NCBI RefSeq assembly: GCF_037095755.1
Contig: NZ_JBAWKJ010000003.1
Coordinates: 186,001 to 250,000, forward strand
Origin: Sphingopyxis sp. CCNWLW2
GTDB taxonomy: Bacteria > Pseudomonadota > Alphaproteobacteria > Sphingomonadales > Sphingomonadaceae
DNA: 64,000 nucleotides
Direction: 5' to 3'
Both the position numbers and the translations under genes were made by a program. This document shows positions 9,275-17,872 of this stretch, in pieces. The notes under the pieces are model-generated. The model did no database searches and had not been told where the DNA came from. It was given only the letters and a program-made list of their open reading frames with translations. Position 1 is the first letter of the stretch, and every line of letters begins with the position of its first letter.

Positions 9275-9622
9275 TCAGGGCCGGGCGGCGGTGACGATGA
9301 TTTCCACGCGGTAGTCGGGCGTTGCCAGACGGACTTCGCCGGTCGCCCGCGTCGGCGCATTGGCGCCGCCGATCCATTCTTCCCAAACCACGTTCATCGC
9401 GGCGAAATCGGCCATGTCGGCCAGCCAGACCATGGCCGTGAGCAGGTGCGACTTATCGGTGCCGGCCTCGGCGAGCAATTCGTCGATCGATGCGAGAATG
9501 GCGCGCGTTTGCTTCGTCGCGTCCTCGCCCGGCGCGCCAACCTGGCCAGCCAGATAGACGATGCCGCCATGGATCACGGCCTGGCTCATGCGCGGGCCCG
9601 AATGCAGGCGTTCGATGCTCAT
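9275..9622 (-). CDS. RidA family (YjgF/YER057c/UK114) protein
   Basis: 115 residues from ATG 9622, preceded by GGAGATT; a longer frame upstream lacks family similarity. RidA proteins hydrolyse reactive enamine/imine intermediates such as 2-aminoacrylate released by pyridoxal-phosphate enzymes or by amino-acid oxidases. The C-terminal half carries the family pattern with an arginine in APTRATGEVRL and a terminal YRVEIIVTA strand. It is convergent with the TonB receptor and might serve the same catabolic island by removing imines formed from D- or L-amino acids, though RidA paralogs are common and this link is inference. Confidence 0.85.
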   Translation of the reverse strand: MSIERLHSGPRMSQAVIHGGIVYLAGQVGAPGEDATKQTRAILASIDELLAEAGTDKSHLLTAMVWLADMADFAAMNVVWEEWIGGANAPTRATGEVRLATPDYRVEIIVTAARP

Positions 9623-9763
9623 AGGAATCTCCTTTGTTGGGGTTTGTCGAGGGGCGGATGACAGGTCAGGGCCGCTTCGGCAATTTGATCCTGCGTGCGG
9701 TGCCGTCGCGTCGCGGACCGGCGGCGCCTGCAAGGCGCTTCTGAAGCCACTGAAATAGGCTGA

Positions 9764-9839
<76 letters not shown>

Positions 9840-9916
9840 ACGGCTGACCGCCCCTTAGCATTTTTCGGCCGGATGGAAACATCCGACATCGGGAAAATAC
9901 GGCGAGCATGAAATCT

Positions 9917-10786
9917 TCAGATGATGCCAAAGGTCCAGCCCTCGGTTTGCGCGAGCCGGCCCGTCAGCGGCGACGGCGACCAGGGCGCGGCGTCGCCGGC
10001 GATCGCGCGCAGCCAGGCGGCGGTCAGCAGCGCGTCGCTCGCATGGTCGCTGACCGGCCCCGTCAAGCTGCACGGCGGCGAACCCAGCGCGGCGAGCGCC
10101 GCGTCGAGCGCCGCGCCGTCGCGGATCTTGCTGCGCCCCGGCGGCAGCCCGGCCGCGCGCGCGGCGAGGCTGGTGTAGATTTCGACCAGCATCGGTCCCG
10201 TGGCGGGCACCGGATCGCCGGGCCACAGCGGGATGCGGCGCGACAGCCGGTGAAGCAGGCGCATTCCCGACAGGCTGGCCTTGCCGACCTGCGCCGCGCC
10301 GACAAGGTTGAAATTGCTGACGCTCGCCGCCTGTTTCGTCGCCCGCTGGTGATGCTCGACGACGCGCGGCCGCCCCGCGCCGGCTTCGAACCGGTCGCCC
10401 GCCTCGCCGCGGTGGCGGAAATGCCGGCGCGCCTCGGAGTGCGTTAGGAATCCGCCCGTTTCATAATGCGGATCGCCGCCCGCCAGATGTTCGACGAGCG
10501 CCCACAGCGCGCGCATGTCGGCCGGACTTTCCGCCCAGCCGGGGAAATAGGCGCCATGGTCGGCAAAGGCGAAGGCGGCTGAAAAGTCGAAACCGATCAG
10601 CATATTCTCGCGGGCGGCCGCGACACCCTCCAGCCAATCGAGGATTTCGGCCCGCGACCAGATATGCCCTCGCCGCACCAGTGCGGGCGCTGCGCTGCCG
10701 CTGGCGACCGCCAGGGCGATCCCGCGCTGGCGCGGACCCCGTGCGCCCGACCAGTCGAGCGCGGCAAAATGGGTGAAAGGACGCAT
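9917..10786 (-). CDS. Hypothetical protein with RNase H-like (DUF429-type) features
   Basis: 289 residues. The N-terminus contains ALDWSGARG, followed by an acidic IGFDFSAAFAF segment near 64-74 and a C-terminal SDHASDALLTAAWLRA stretch. This D...D...D pattern resembles the ribonuclease H-like fold of the DUF429 group, but I cannot name a function. No signal peptide or membrane segment. It lies between tRNA-Thr and the divergent nfu gene, whose start is about 60 bases away. Typical high-GC codon use, so probably a resident gene. Confidence 0.6.
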   Translation of the reverse strand: MRPFTHFAALDWSGARGPRQRGIALAVASGSAAPALVRRGHIWSRAEILDWLEGVAAARENMLIGFDFSAAFAFADHGAYFPGWAESPADMRALWALVEHLAGGDPHYETGGFLTHSEARRHFRHRGEAGDRFEAGAGRPRVVEHHQRATKQAASVSNFNLVGAAQVGKASLSGMRLLHRLSRRIPLWPGDPVPATGPMLVEIYTSLAARAAGLPPGRSKIRDGAALDAALAALGSPPCSLTGPVSDHASDALLTAAWLRAIAGDAAPWSPSPLTGRLAQTEGWTFGII

Positions 10787-10849
10787 CGCCGCGCCTTAGC
10801 GCATCCATGTCATCTTGCACAAAGCCTCGCTCCGCCCCACATGCACGCC

Positions 10850-11425
10850 ATGCTGATCGAAACCGAATCGACGCCCAATCCCGCGACGCTCAAATTCCTG
10901 CCTGGCCGGGCGGTGATGGAGGCGGGAACCCGCGACTTTGCGAGCCCTGAAGAGGCCGAGGCATCGCCGCTCGCCAGCGCGCTTTTCTCGCTTGGCGACG
11001 TAACGGGCGTCTTCTTCGGCCGCGATTTCGTGTCGGTGACGATCGCGCCCGGCGCCGAATGGGCCGATGTGAAGCCCGACGTGCTCGGTATCGTGATGGA
11101 CCATTTTCTCGCCGACGTACCGCTGTTCAACGCCGCAAGCGCGGGCTTTTCGGTGCCGCCCGAGGATGAAGCCGGCTTCGCCGACGATCCCGCCGACGCC
11201 GACATCATCGAGCAGATCAAGGAGCTCATCGAAACGCGCGTCCGCCCCGCGGTCGCCAACGACGGCGGCGACATCGTCTATCGCGGTTTCGACAAGGGCA
11301 ATGTCTATTTGAAGATGCAGGGCGCGTGCGCCGGATGCCCGTCCTCGACCGCGACGCTGAAGAATGGCATCGAGTCCCTCTTGAAACATTATGTTCCCGA
11401 GGTAACGGCAGTTCACGCCGTCTGA
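10850..11425 (+). CDS. Nfu-type iron-sulfur cluster carrier protein
   Basis: 191 residues from ATG 10850 (an ATG nine bases earlier is possible). The N-terminal Nfu_N domain begins with the typical ESTPNPATLKFLPG pattern, and the C-terminal NifU-like domain has the cluster-binding C-A-G-C at 160-163 in the context MQGACAGCPSS. Such proteins receive Fe-S clusters from the assembly machinery and pass them to client enzymes; Fe-S clients such as MiaB (15.0 kb) and GltB/GltD (57-64 kb) occur in this window. It is followed 25 bases later by a nitroreductase gene preceded by its own AGGAGA site. Confidence 0.92.
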   Translation: MLIETESTPNPATLKFLPGRAVMEAGTRDFASPEEAEASPLASALFSLGDVTGVFFGRDFVSVTIAPGAEWADVKPDVLGIVMDHFLADVPLFNAASAGFSVPPEDEAGFADDPADADIIEQIKELIETRVRPAVANDGGDIVYRGFDKGNVYLKMQGACAGCPSSTATLKNGIESLLKHYVPEVTAVHAV

Positions 11426-11450
11426 CCAAAATCATTTCAGGAGATCTCCC

Positions 11451-12044
11451 ATGAGCGAGCCGCTTTCCGACAGCGCTCTCGACCAGCTGTTTCGTACCGC
11501 GCGCACCTATAATGGCTATCTCGACAAGCCGGTTTCGGAAACGCAGCTGCACGCGATCTGGGATCTGGTGAAATTCGGCCCGACCAGCGCCAACAGCCTG
11601 CCGGCGCGGATCGTCTGGTGCGTGACCGACGAGGCGAAGGCGAAGCTCGCCGAGTTCGCGATACCGGGGAACGAGGAAAAGATCCTGAAGGCGCCGGTCA
11701 CCGCGATCATCGCGAGTGACAATGAATTTTACGAAAACCTGCCCGAATTTTTCCCGCATACCGACGCGCGCAGCTGGTTCGTGGGCAATGAGGCGCTGGC
11801 GCAGACGACCGCTTTCCGCAATGCCACGCTCCAGGGCGCTTATTTCATCCTCGCCGCGCGCGCACTCGGGCTCGATACCGGGCCGATGTCGGGGTTCAAC
11901 AACGCCGGGGTCGACGAGGCCTTCTTTGCCGACCAGCCGAATGTGAAGAGCAATTTCATCTCGACCCTCGGCTATGGCGATGCCGCGACGATCTTCGATC
12001 GCAGCCCGCGCCCCGATTTCGCCCGCTTCAACCGTATCGCCTGA
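11451..12044 (+). CDS. RutE/HadB-like nitroreductase (malonic semialdehyde reductase family)
   Basis: 197 residues, a one-domain FMN nitroreductase. The pattern FRTARTYNGYLDKPVSE near the start, GPTSANSLPARIVW in the middle and the C-terminal GYGDAA match the malonic semialdehyde reductase (RutE) subfamily. RutE reduces malonic semialdehyde to 3-hydroxypropionate in pyrimidine breakdown, but no other rut gene is present here, so a general aldehyde or quinone reductase role is just as likely. AGGAGATCTCCC precedes the ATG. Confidence 0.82.
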   Translation: MSEPLSDSALDQLFRTARTYNGYLDKPVSETQLHAIWDLVKFGPTSANSLPARIVWCVTDEAKAKLAEFAIPGNEEKILKAPVTAIIASDNEFYENLPEFFPHTDARSWFVGNEALAQTTAFRNATLQGAYFILAARALGLDTGPMSGFNNAGVDEAFFADQPNVKSNFISTLGYGDAATIFDRSPRPDFARFNRIA

Positions 12045-12059
12045 GCGCGTTCCACCACT

Positions 12060-12677
12060 ATGCGGTATCTGGTCATCGATTCGGCGAGTGAGGCCTGTTC
12101 GGTGGCGCTGCTGGAGGCCGGAGCGGTCGGCGACCATCGCCACGAGGTGATCGGCCGCGGCCATGCCGAACGGCTGGTTCCGCTGATCGCCGAACTTGCA
12201 GGCGGCGGCCGCGCCGACGTCATCGTCGCGGGATGCGGCCCGGGCAGCTTTGCCGGGGTCCGGATCGGCGTTGCGGCGGCGCGCGCGCTGGCGCTCGGCT
12301 GGCAGGTGCCCGTGCATGGCTTTTCGACACTCGCGCTCGTTGCGGCCGGCGCCGCCGACGAGATCGCGGCCGCCGGCGGCGCGCTGGTGGTGATGGAGGG
12401 CGGGCACGGCCAATACTTTGTCCAGCCGTTCGCGGCCGACCTGACGCCGCGCGGCGAGATACGCTCGCTCCTTCCCGAGGACGCCGTCCTGATTGGCGAC
12501 GAGCTGGTCGTCGGCAATCGCGCCGAGCCCTTTGTCGCGCGCCGCGGCACCGGGCGCGCGCTGGCGGCACTGCCCGACGCGCGCGCCTTCCTGCGGCTGC
12601 CGACTGCCCTGCTGATCGATCAACCAACCCCGATTTACGGCCGCGCGCCCGATGCCAAGCCGATGGCGCCGGCATGA
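12060..12677 (+). CDS. tsaB: tRNA threonylcarbamoyladenosine biosynthesis protein TsaB
   Basis: 205 residues. N-terminal MRYLVIDSASEACSVAL and GHAERLVPLI, then GCGPGSFAGVRIGVAAARAL match TsaB, the ASKHA-fold partner of TsaD in making the t6A modification at position 37 of ANN-decoding tRNAs. Translation is coupled to the next gene: the rimI ATG overlaps this stop as ATGA at 12674-12677. The tsaB-rimI pair is usual in alphaproteobacteria. Confidence 0.93.
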   Translation: MRYLVIDSASEACSVALLEAGAVGDHRHEVIGRGHAERLVPLIAELAGGGRADVIVAGCGPGSFAGVRIGVAAARALALGWQVPVHGFSTLALVAAGAADEIAAAGGALVVMEGGHGQYFVQPFAADLTPRGEIRSLLPEDAVLIGDELVVGNRAEPFVARRGTGRALAALPDARAFLRLPTALLIDQPTPIYGRAPDAKPMAPA

Positions 12678-13156
12678 GTGGCGCCATCCGCCTCGCCACC
12701 GCGCGCGTCGGCGATCTCGCCGCGGTGATGCGCGTGATGGAGGCTGCGTTCGAACCCGCTTATGGCGAAGCGTGGAGCGGCGCGCAGCTTTTGACTTTGT
12801 TCGCGCTGCCCTCGGCGCGCGTGTGCCTCGCGTGGGACGGCGATCATGCGTGCGGCTTCTCGGCGGCGCGCATTGCGGGGCCCGAAAGCGAATTATTATT
12901 GCTCGCGGTCGACCCGCAGTTTCGCAGCCGCGGTATCGGTGCATTACTGATCGACGACTGGCAGGCGTGGGCGGCCGAACAGGGTGCCGAAGACTATTTT
13001 CTTGAAATGCGCGCCGATAATGACGCGGTTCATCTCTATGGGAGTGCGGGGTTTGCAGAGTGCGGCCGACGGCCGGCCTATTACCGCGGTAATGACGGGG
13101 TGGTTCGCGACGCAATTACCATGCGCAGATCGACGCGAGGGCAAAAGCCGGACTGA
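12674..13156 (+). CDS. rimI: GNAT N-acetyltransferase, RimI-like
   Basis: 160 residues from ATG 12674, which overlaps the tsaB stop by four bases and decides the start. It is a GNAT fold with acetyl-CoA loop Q-F-R-S-R-G-I-G (R/Q-x-x-G-x-G type) in the middle and a C-terminal LYGSAGF strand typical of RimI. RimI acetylates the N-terminal alanine of ribosomal protein S18, and some homologs have broader protein targets. The neighbouring tsaB supports the assignment. Confidence 0.88.
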   Translation: MSGAIRLATARVGDLAAVMRVMEAAFEPAYGEAWSGAQLLTLFALPSARVCLAWDGDHACGFSAARIAGPESELLLLAVDPQFRSRGIGALLIDDWQAWAAEQGAEDYFLEMRADNDAVHLYGSAGFAECGRRPAYYRGNDGVVRDAITMRRSTRGQKPD

Positions 13157-13264
13157 TCGGTCATTGCGGAATTCCATCCAAAGTGGCAGTATTCTGGCTG
13201 GCGGAAGAACAAATCCAATATTCGCCGGCATGTCTTCTGGGTAAAATAAACAAGGAATAGTCTC

Positions 13265-13699
13265 ATGTCCGACCAAGCCGATACCAACGAGATGCTCGTT
13301 ACGCTTACTGCTGACATCGTCGCTGCGCATGTCAGCAACAACAGCGTCGCCATTTCTGACCTCTCCATTTTGATAAATAATGTGCACGCGGCGCTGTCGG
13401 GTCTCGGCACCGAACCGGTCGTCGAGGAAAAGCTGGTGCCGGCGGTGTCGATCCGCACCTCGGTCAAGCCCGACTATATCGTCTGTCTCGAGGACGGCAA
13501 AAAGCTCAAGATGCTGCGCCGCCACCTGATGACGCATTATGGTATGACCCCCGACGATTATCGCGCGAAATGGGGCCTGCCCGCCGACTATCCGATGGTC
13601 GCGCCGAACTATGCCGAAAAGCGCCGCGCGCTGGCGAAGGAAATCGGCCTCGGCACCAAGGGCCGCGGCGGCGGGCGCAAGCGCAAGCCCAAGGTCTGA
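13265..13699 (+). CDS. MucR/Ros family transcriptional regulator with incomplete zinc finger
   Basis: 144 residues. The C-terminal half carries the MucR signature YIVCLEDGKK...RRHLMTHYGM and the downstream KWGLPADYPMVAPNYAEKR block. In Ros-type fingers two cysteines and two histidines bind zinc; here C74, H87 and H91 are kept but the second cysteine position is D77, so zinc binding may be lost or altered. MucR proteins are H-NS-like regulators of surface polysaccharides and virulence-type genes in alphaproteobacteria. The C-terminus is very basic (KGRGGGRKRKPKV), suitable for DNA contact. A GGAATAG site precedes the ATG and a terminator follows. Confidence 0.88.
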   Translation: MSDQADTNEMLVTLTADIVAAHVSNNSVAISDLSILINNVHAALSGLGTEPVVEEKLVPAVSIRTSVKPDYIVCLEDGKKLKMLRRHLMTHYGMTPDDYRAKWGLPADYPMVAPNYAEKRRALAKEIGLGTKGRGGGRKRKPKV

Positions 13700-13745
13700 A
13701 CCTTAGGGTCTGGGCCTAAGATAAATCGCTCCATCCGGAGCAGGG

Positions 13746-13774
13746 AAGGGCGGCGTCGTAGGGGTGCCGCCCTT
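13746..13774 (+). terminator. Terminator hairpin after the mucR-like gene
   Basis: AAGGGCGGC (13746-13754) pairs perfectly with GCCGCCCTT (13766-13774) around an 11-base loop. It is 47 bases past the mucR-like stop and before the fur promoter region. The following T-run is weak (GTCCT), so efficiency is uncertain. Confidence 0.6.
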
Positions 13775-13801
13775 GTCCTATCGGCGGGGCGTGCCTATAC
13801 A

Positions 13802-13814
13802 GTTTGTAACAAAC
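13802..13814. promoter_or_regulatory. Short palindrome upstream of fur
   Basis: GTTTGTAACAAAC is a perfect 6-1-6 dyad lying 34 bases before the fur ATG at 13848. Position suggests an operator or promoter-overlapping site, possibly for autoregulation, but it does not look like a standard Fur box. Confidence 0.35.
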
Positions 13815-13847
13815 ATAGACACGGCTGCATCTGCAGGAAAGGCAAGC

Positions 13848-14273
13848 ATGTCCGGCAATATCGATCTCGAAGCCCTGTGCCATGAAAAGGGGCTGCGCAT
13901 CACCGAACAGCGTCGCATCATTGCGCGCGTCATCTCGGATTCGGAGGATCATCCCGACGTCGAGACGCTGTATGAACGCGCGTCAAAGGTCGACAGCGGC
14001 ATCTCGATCGCAACCGTCTACCGCACCGTCCGCCTGTTCGAAGAGGCGGGCATCCTCGACCGCCACGATTTCGGCGACGGCCGCTCGCGCTACGAAGCCG
14101 CGCCCGAGGCGCATCACGACCATCTGATCGACGTCGAAACGGGCAAGGTGATCGAATTCGTCGATCCCGAGCTCGAGGCGTTGCAAAAGGTGATCGCCGA
14201 ACGACTGGGCTACCGCCTCGTCGACCATCGCATGGAGCTTTATGGTGTCGCCATCGATCGCAAGCGCGACTGA
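13848..14273 (+). CDS. fur: Fur-family iron-responsive regulator
   Basis: 141 residues from ATG 13848 with AGGAAAGGC upstream; a longer frame from 13764 has no family match and crosses the likely promoter. The N-terminal winged helix contains LRITEQRRIIARVI and ATVYRTVRLFEEAGIL, the DNA-recognition segment of Fur. The metal site region HHDHLIDVETGKVIEF follows; the CxxC structural zinc motif found in many gammaproteobacterial Fur proteins is absent, as is normal for the alphaproteobacterial Fur/Mur group. A candidate target, a TonB receptor with a Fur-box-like dyad, lies at 18.7 kb. The next gene overlaps its end by 32 bases. Confidence 0.9.
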   Translation: MSGNIDLEALCHEKGLRITEQRRIIARVISDSEDHPDVETLYERASKVDSGISIATVYRTVRLFEEAGILDRHDFGDGRSRYEAAPEAHHDHLIDVETGKVIEFVDPELEALQKVIAERLGYRLVDHRMELYGVAIDRKRD

Positions 14274-15030
14274 TCGCGCCTCGATCACCTGGCGGACAGT
14301 CGCCCGTCTCGCCTTGATGGTGCTGACGCTGCTTTTTCTGATCGTCCCGCACCTCCTCTATCGCGCCGCCCGTCGCCCGTCGCCGATGGTCATGGCCTTC
14401 CTCAACGCCGTCGGCTGGATCGCCGGGCTGCGCATCCGCACGACGGGGACGCGGCTGCGGCGTAATGTCCTGTTCGTGTCGAACCATGTCAGCTGGCTCG
14501 ACATTCTTGCGCTCGGCGGCGCCGCACGCTCGGCGTTCGTGTCGAAGGCCGAGGTCGGCGAAACCCCGCTCGTCGGCTGGCTCGCCGACCAGAACCACAC
14601 CATCTATGTCCAGCGCGAGGCGCGGCGCGAGATTCACAATCAGGCGAACGAGCTGCGGGGCGCGCTCGCGCGCGGCCGTCCGGTGACGCTCTTTCCCGAA
14701 GGTACGACGGGGCCGGGTGACGGTCTGCTGCCCTTCCGCGCCTCGCTGTTCCAGGCGGTGATCCCGACGCCGCCGAACCTGCGCGTCCAGCCGGTATTTC
14801 TCGATTATGGGCATGAGGCGAACGATATCGCCTGGCTCGATCCCGAATCGGGGCTCGATAATTTCAAGCGGCTGCTCGCGCGCAAGCGGCCGATCCATCT
14901 GACGATCCACTATCTCGATCCCTTGCCCGATATCGTCGAGGGCGACCGCAAGCTGCTCGCCGAGGCCGCGCGCGCCTCGATCGCGGCGGAAATTGCACGG
15001 TCTTCCGCCAGCGCGCCGCATCGCCTATAG
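14242..15030 (+). CDS. 1-acyl-sn-glycerol-3-phosphate acyltransferase (PlsC family)
   Basis: 262 residues. One hydrophobic segment near 20-42 anchors it in the inner membrane. The acyltransferase motif N-H-V-S-W-L-D (H82, D87) and the phosphate-binding P-E-G-T-T (151-155) are intact. The enzyme moves an acyl group to lysophosphatidate or an ornithine-lipid-type acceptor. The start overlaps fur by 32 bases in another frame, and miaB begins 7 bases after its stop, so fur-plsC-miaB are probably one transcript. Confidence 0.9.
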   Translation: MVSPSIASATDRASITWRTVARLALMVLTLLFLIVPHLLYRAARRPSPMVMAFLNAVGWIAGLRIRTTGTRLRRNVLFVSNHVSWLDILALGGAARSAFVSKAEVGETPLVGWLADQNHTIYVQREARREIHNQANELRGALARGRPVTLFPEGTTGPGDGLLPFRASLFQAVIPTPPNLRVQPVFLDYGHEANDIAWLDPESGLDNFKRLLARKRPIHLTIHYLDPLPDIVEGDRKLLAEAARASIAAEIARSSASAPHRL

Positions 15031-15037
15031 CGCGCCG

Positions 15038-16375
15038 ATGAAATCCGACTCCCCCAAGACTTTTCACGTCAAATCCTTCGGCTGCCAGATGAACGTCTAT
15101 GACGGCGAGCGCATGGCCGAGATGCTGGGCGCCGAGGGCTATGTGGCCGCCGCCGACGGCGCCGACGCCGACCTTGTCGTACTCAACACGTGCCACATCC
15201 GCGAGAAAGCGGCCGAAAAAGTCTATTCGGACATCGGCCGGCTGAAGCGCGCCGACGGCAGCCGTCCGACGATCGCCGTCGCGGGCTGCGTCGCGCAGGC
15301 CGAGGGCGCCGAAATCGCGCGCCGCGCGCCGACCGTCGATGTCGTCGTCGGCCCGCAGGCGTACCACCGCCTCCCCGACCTGATCGCCCGTGCCGCGCGC
15401 GGCGAGAAAGCGGTCGACCTCGACATGCCGGCCGAGAGCAAGTTCGGCGCGCTGCCCAAACGTGCGGGCGGCCAGCGCCCGACCGCCTTCCTGACCGTGC
15501 AGGAAGGCTGCGACAAATTCTGCACGTACTGCGTCGTGCCCTACACGCGCGGCGCCGAGATCAGCCGGCCGTTCGCCGACCTGATCGCCGAGGCGCGCGC
15601 GCTGGTCGCCGGCGGGGTGCGCGAAATCACCTTGCTCGGCCAGAACGTCAACGCATGGGACGGCGAGGACGACAAGGGCCGGGCGATCGGCCTCGACGGG
15701 CTGATCCGCGAGCTCGCGAAAGAGGATGGGCTGGAGCGCATCCGCTATACCACCAGCCACCCCAACGACATGACCGACGGGTTGATCGCCGCGCATGGTG
15801 AGATCGACAAGCTGATGCCCTTCCTCCACCTGCCGGTGCAGGCGGGTAGCGACCGCATCCTTGCCGCGATGAACCGCAGCCATTCGGTCGAAAGCTATCT
15901 GAAAATCATCGAACGCGTTCGCGCCGTCCGCCCCGACATTGCGATTTCGGGCGACTTCATCGTCGGCTTCCCCGGCGAAACCGACGCCGATTTCGAGGCG
16001 ACGCTCGATATCGTCCGCGCGACCAATTATGCGATGGCGTACAGCTTCAAATATTCACGCCGCCCCGGCACCCCCGCCGCGACGATGGACGGCCAGATCG
16101 ACGAAGCGGTGCTGAACGATCGCCTCCAGCGGCTGCAGGCGTTGCTCAACGAACAGCAGCAGGCGTTCAACGAGGCGACCGTCGGCCGTACGACGCGTCT
16201 TCTCCTCGAGCGCAAGGGCAAGCTCGACGGCCAGCTCATCGGCAAGTCGCCCTGGCTCCAGTCGGTGCACGTCATCGCGCCGGGGCTGAAGATCGGGGAC
16301 ATGATCGATGTCCGCATCATGTCAGCCGGGGCCAACAGCGTCGGCGCCGAAGCGCTGACGGAAGAGGTCGCCTAG
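15038..16375 (+). CDS. miaB: tRNA-2-methylthio-N6-dimethylallyladenosine synthase MiaB
   Basis: 445 residues from ATG 15038. The UPF0004 domain has the three cysteines C16 (FGCQMN), C52 (NTCHIRE) and C84 (AGCVAQ) that hold the sacrificial cluster; the radical SAM motif C158-x3-C162-x2-C165 (GCDKFCTYC) holds the second. A C-terminal TRAM domain follows. MiaB adds a methylthio group to i6A37 of tRNAs that read UNN codons. It lies between plsC and phoH, the usual sphingomonad order. Confidence 0.96.
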   Translation: MKSDSPKTFHVKSFGCQMNVYDGERMAEMLGAEGYVAAADGADADLVVLNTCHIREKAAEKVYSDIGRLKRADGSRPTIAVAGCVAQAEGAEIARRAPTVDVVVGPQAYHRLPDLIARAARGEKAVDLDMPAESKFGALPKRAGGQRPTAFLTVQEGCDKFCTYCVVPYTRGAEISRPFADLIAEARALVAGGVREITLLGQNVNAWDGEDDKGRAIGLDGLIRELAKEDGLERIRYTTSHPNDMTDGLIAAHGEIDKLMPFLHLPVQAGSDRILAAMNRSHSVESYLKIIERVRAVRPDIAISGDFIVGFPGETDADFEATLDIVRATNYAMAYSFKYSRRPGTPAATMDGQIDEAVLNDRLQRLQALLNEQQQAFNEATVGRTTRLLLERKGKLDGQLIGKSPWLQSVHVIAPGLKIGDMIDVRIMSAGANSVGAEALTEEVA

Positions 16376-16505
16376 TGCGCTTGGTGGAACCTGTCTCCCC
16401 GAAGACACACTCCGCCTCCTTCCGTCGCATTCCCCGCCTGCAAGTCATGGACTCACGTCTTGGCGGGAGTACAGTCATGTCGTCGATCGAAGGAGCCTTG
16501 CTTAT

Positions 16506-17513
16506 ATGTCCAAACGCCCGCTGACCGCCTCCACCCCCGCCGAACCCGGCGACCGCGTCCGACTGACCGCGGAATTTGAGCGAACGCAGCTTTTGGGCAT
16601 TCTTTTCGGCGAGTTCGACCGCAACCTCGTCGCGATCGAAAACCGCCTCGGCGTCTATATCTCGGCTCGCGGCAACCGCGTCCAGATCGAGGGCGAGGCC
16701 GAAGCCGCGGCGCGTGCCCGCGACGTGCTCACCGAACTCTATAACCGCATCGAACAGGGGCAGGAGGTCGACACCGGCCTCGTCGACGGCGTGATCGCGA
16801 TGTCGGCGCAGCCGACGCTCGCGGGCATCATCCGCCACGACAAGGACGAAGCGCCGCCGATTATGATCCGCACGCGCAAAAAGACGATCGTCCCGCGCGC
16901 CCCGTCGCAGGTCCCGTATATGCAGGCGCTCGCGCGCGACGACGTGATTTTCGCGCTCGGCCCGGCGGGCACGGGCAAGACCTATCTGGCGGTTGCGCAG
17001 GCGGTCGCGCAGCTGATCACCGGCAGCGTCCAGCGCCTGATCCTCTCGCGCCCCGCGGTCGAGGCGGGCGAGAAGCTCGGCTTCCTTCCCGGCGATATGA
17101 AGGAAAAGGTCGATCCCTACCTCCGCCCGCTCTACGACGCGCTCCACGACTGCCTGCCCGCCGAACAGGTCGAGCGCCGGATCGCGAGCGGCGAAATCGA
17201 AATCGCGCCACTCGCCTTCATGCGCGGGCGCACGCTCGCCGATGCTTTCATCATCCTCGACGAGGCGCAAAACACGACGATCCCGCAGATGAAGATGTTC
17301 CTGACGCGTTTCGGTATGAACAGCCGCATGGTCGTCTGCGGCGACCCCAAGCAGGTGGACTTGCCGATCCCCGCAACCTCGGGCCTCGCCGACGCGGTCG
17401 GCCGGCTCGAAGGGCTGGAGGGCATCAACGTCAGCTACTTCACCAGCGCCGACGTCGTCCGCCACCCGATCGTCGGGCGGATCGTCGATGCCTATGAGGG
17501 GCCGGGGGCTTAG
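16506..17513 (+). CDS. PhoH-like ATPase (YbeZ type)
   Basis: 335 residues with an N-terminal KH-like stretch (about 20-90) and a P-loop domain with Walker A G-P-A-G-T-G-K-T at 152-159 and Walker B LADAFIILDEAQN. YbeZ/PhoH proteins partner with the endoribonuclease YbeY in rRNA handling. In related genomes ybeY follows directly. Here ybeY starts only at 27860, after 10.3 kb of unrelated genes, while the two proteins themselves look intact. No terminator hairpin was recognised directly after the stop. Confidence 0.92.
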   Translation: MSKRPLTASTPAEPGDRVRLTAEFERTQLLGILFGEFDRNLVAIENRLGVYISARGNRVQIEGEAEAAARARDVLTELYNRIEQGQEVDTGLVDGVIAMSAQPTLAGIIRHDKDEAPPIMIRTRKKTIVPRAPSQVPYMQALARDDVIFALGPAGTGKTYLAVAQAVAQLITGSVQRLILSRPAVEAGEKLGFLPGDMKEKVDPYLRPLYDALHDCLPAEQVERRIASGEIEIAPLAFMRGRTLADAFIILDEAQNTTIPQMKMFLTRFGMNSRMVVCGDPKQVDLPIPATSGLADAVGRLEGLEGINVSYFTSADVVRHPIVGRIVDAYEGPGA

Positions 17514-17872
17514 CGCGCGGAACAGCGTCGGCTTGGAGGTAGTGCACCTCTACGGCCTTCTTTCGTCGTCCCGGGTTGGATCCGGAATCCGGTCGGCGCA
17601 AGGGCCGCGCGATATTCCAAAGTTCAGTAAAGTTCAGCTCTATGTGCGCCCCGATTTGGATCTTGCGGCGTGCCGGACGCGCCCGGCGCGCCGCTCCGTG
17701 TCGCACCGGCAAGCCGGGCAGCGACCGCTTTTATCCAACAGATGAAAGAGCCGGTTGAAGGCTGGCACGGCTGGATAATGTAGGAAAGGCCTATTTGGGG
17801 GCGATGCCTGCTTTGGGGTGGTGAGCGGATATAAGGCGGATCGGCCGATCGCTCGGTCTTCGTCGGGTCCAA
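17514..17872. other. Gene-free stretch after phoH, with a dispersed repeat
   Basis: 359 bases with no convincing gene. It looks less coding and lower in GC than its surroundings. Its right part (17765-17788) holds a short repeat shared with the leader of the HTH gene at 51 kb. Minus-strand translation past the repeat gives a frame without recognisable similarity, so this may be the eroded remnant of such a gene or just its leader. It is also the left edge of the DNA that separates phoH from ybeY. Confidence 0.5.
17765..17788 (-). repeat. Dispersed 24-base repeat, copy 1
   Basis: Contains GGATAATGTAGGAAAG and matches the sequence at 51176-51199 at 23 of 24 positions. In the 51-kb copy it lies just upstream of a start codon, so it probably carries a promoter or leader. 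A diverged inverted relative is at 27713-27725. Confidence 0.65.

Noticed and set aside
10664..10849. Extended N-terminus of the Nfu protein
   Set aside because: The added residues have no family similarity and overlap the divergent hypothetical gene; Nfu proteins begin at the MLIETE-type sequence.
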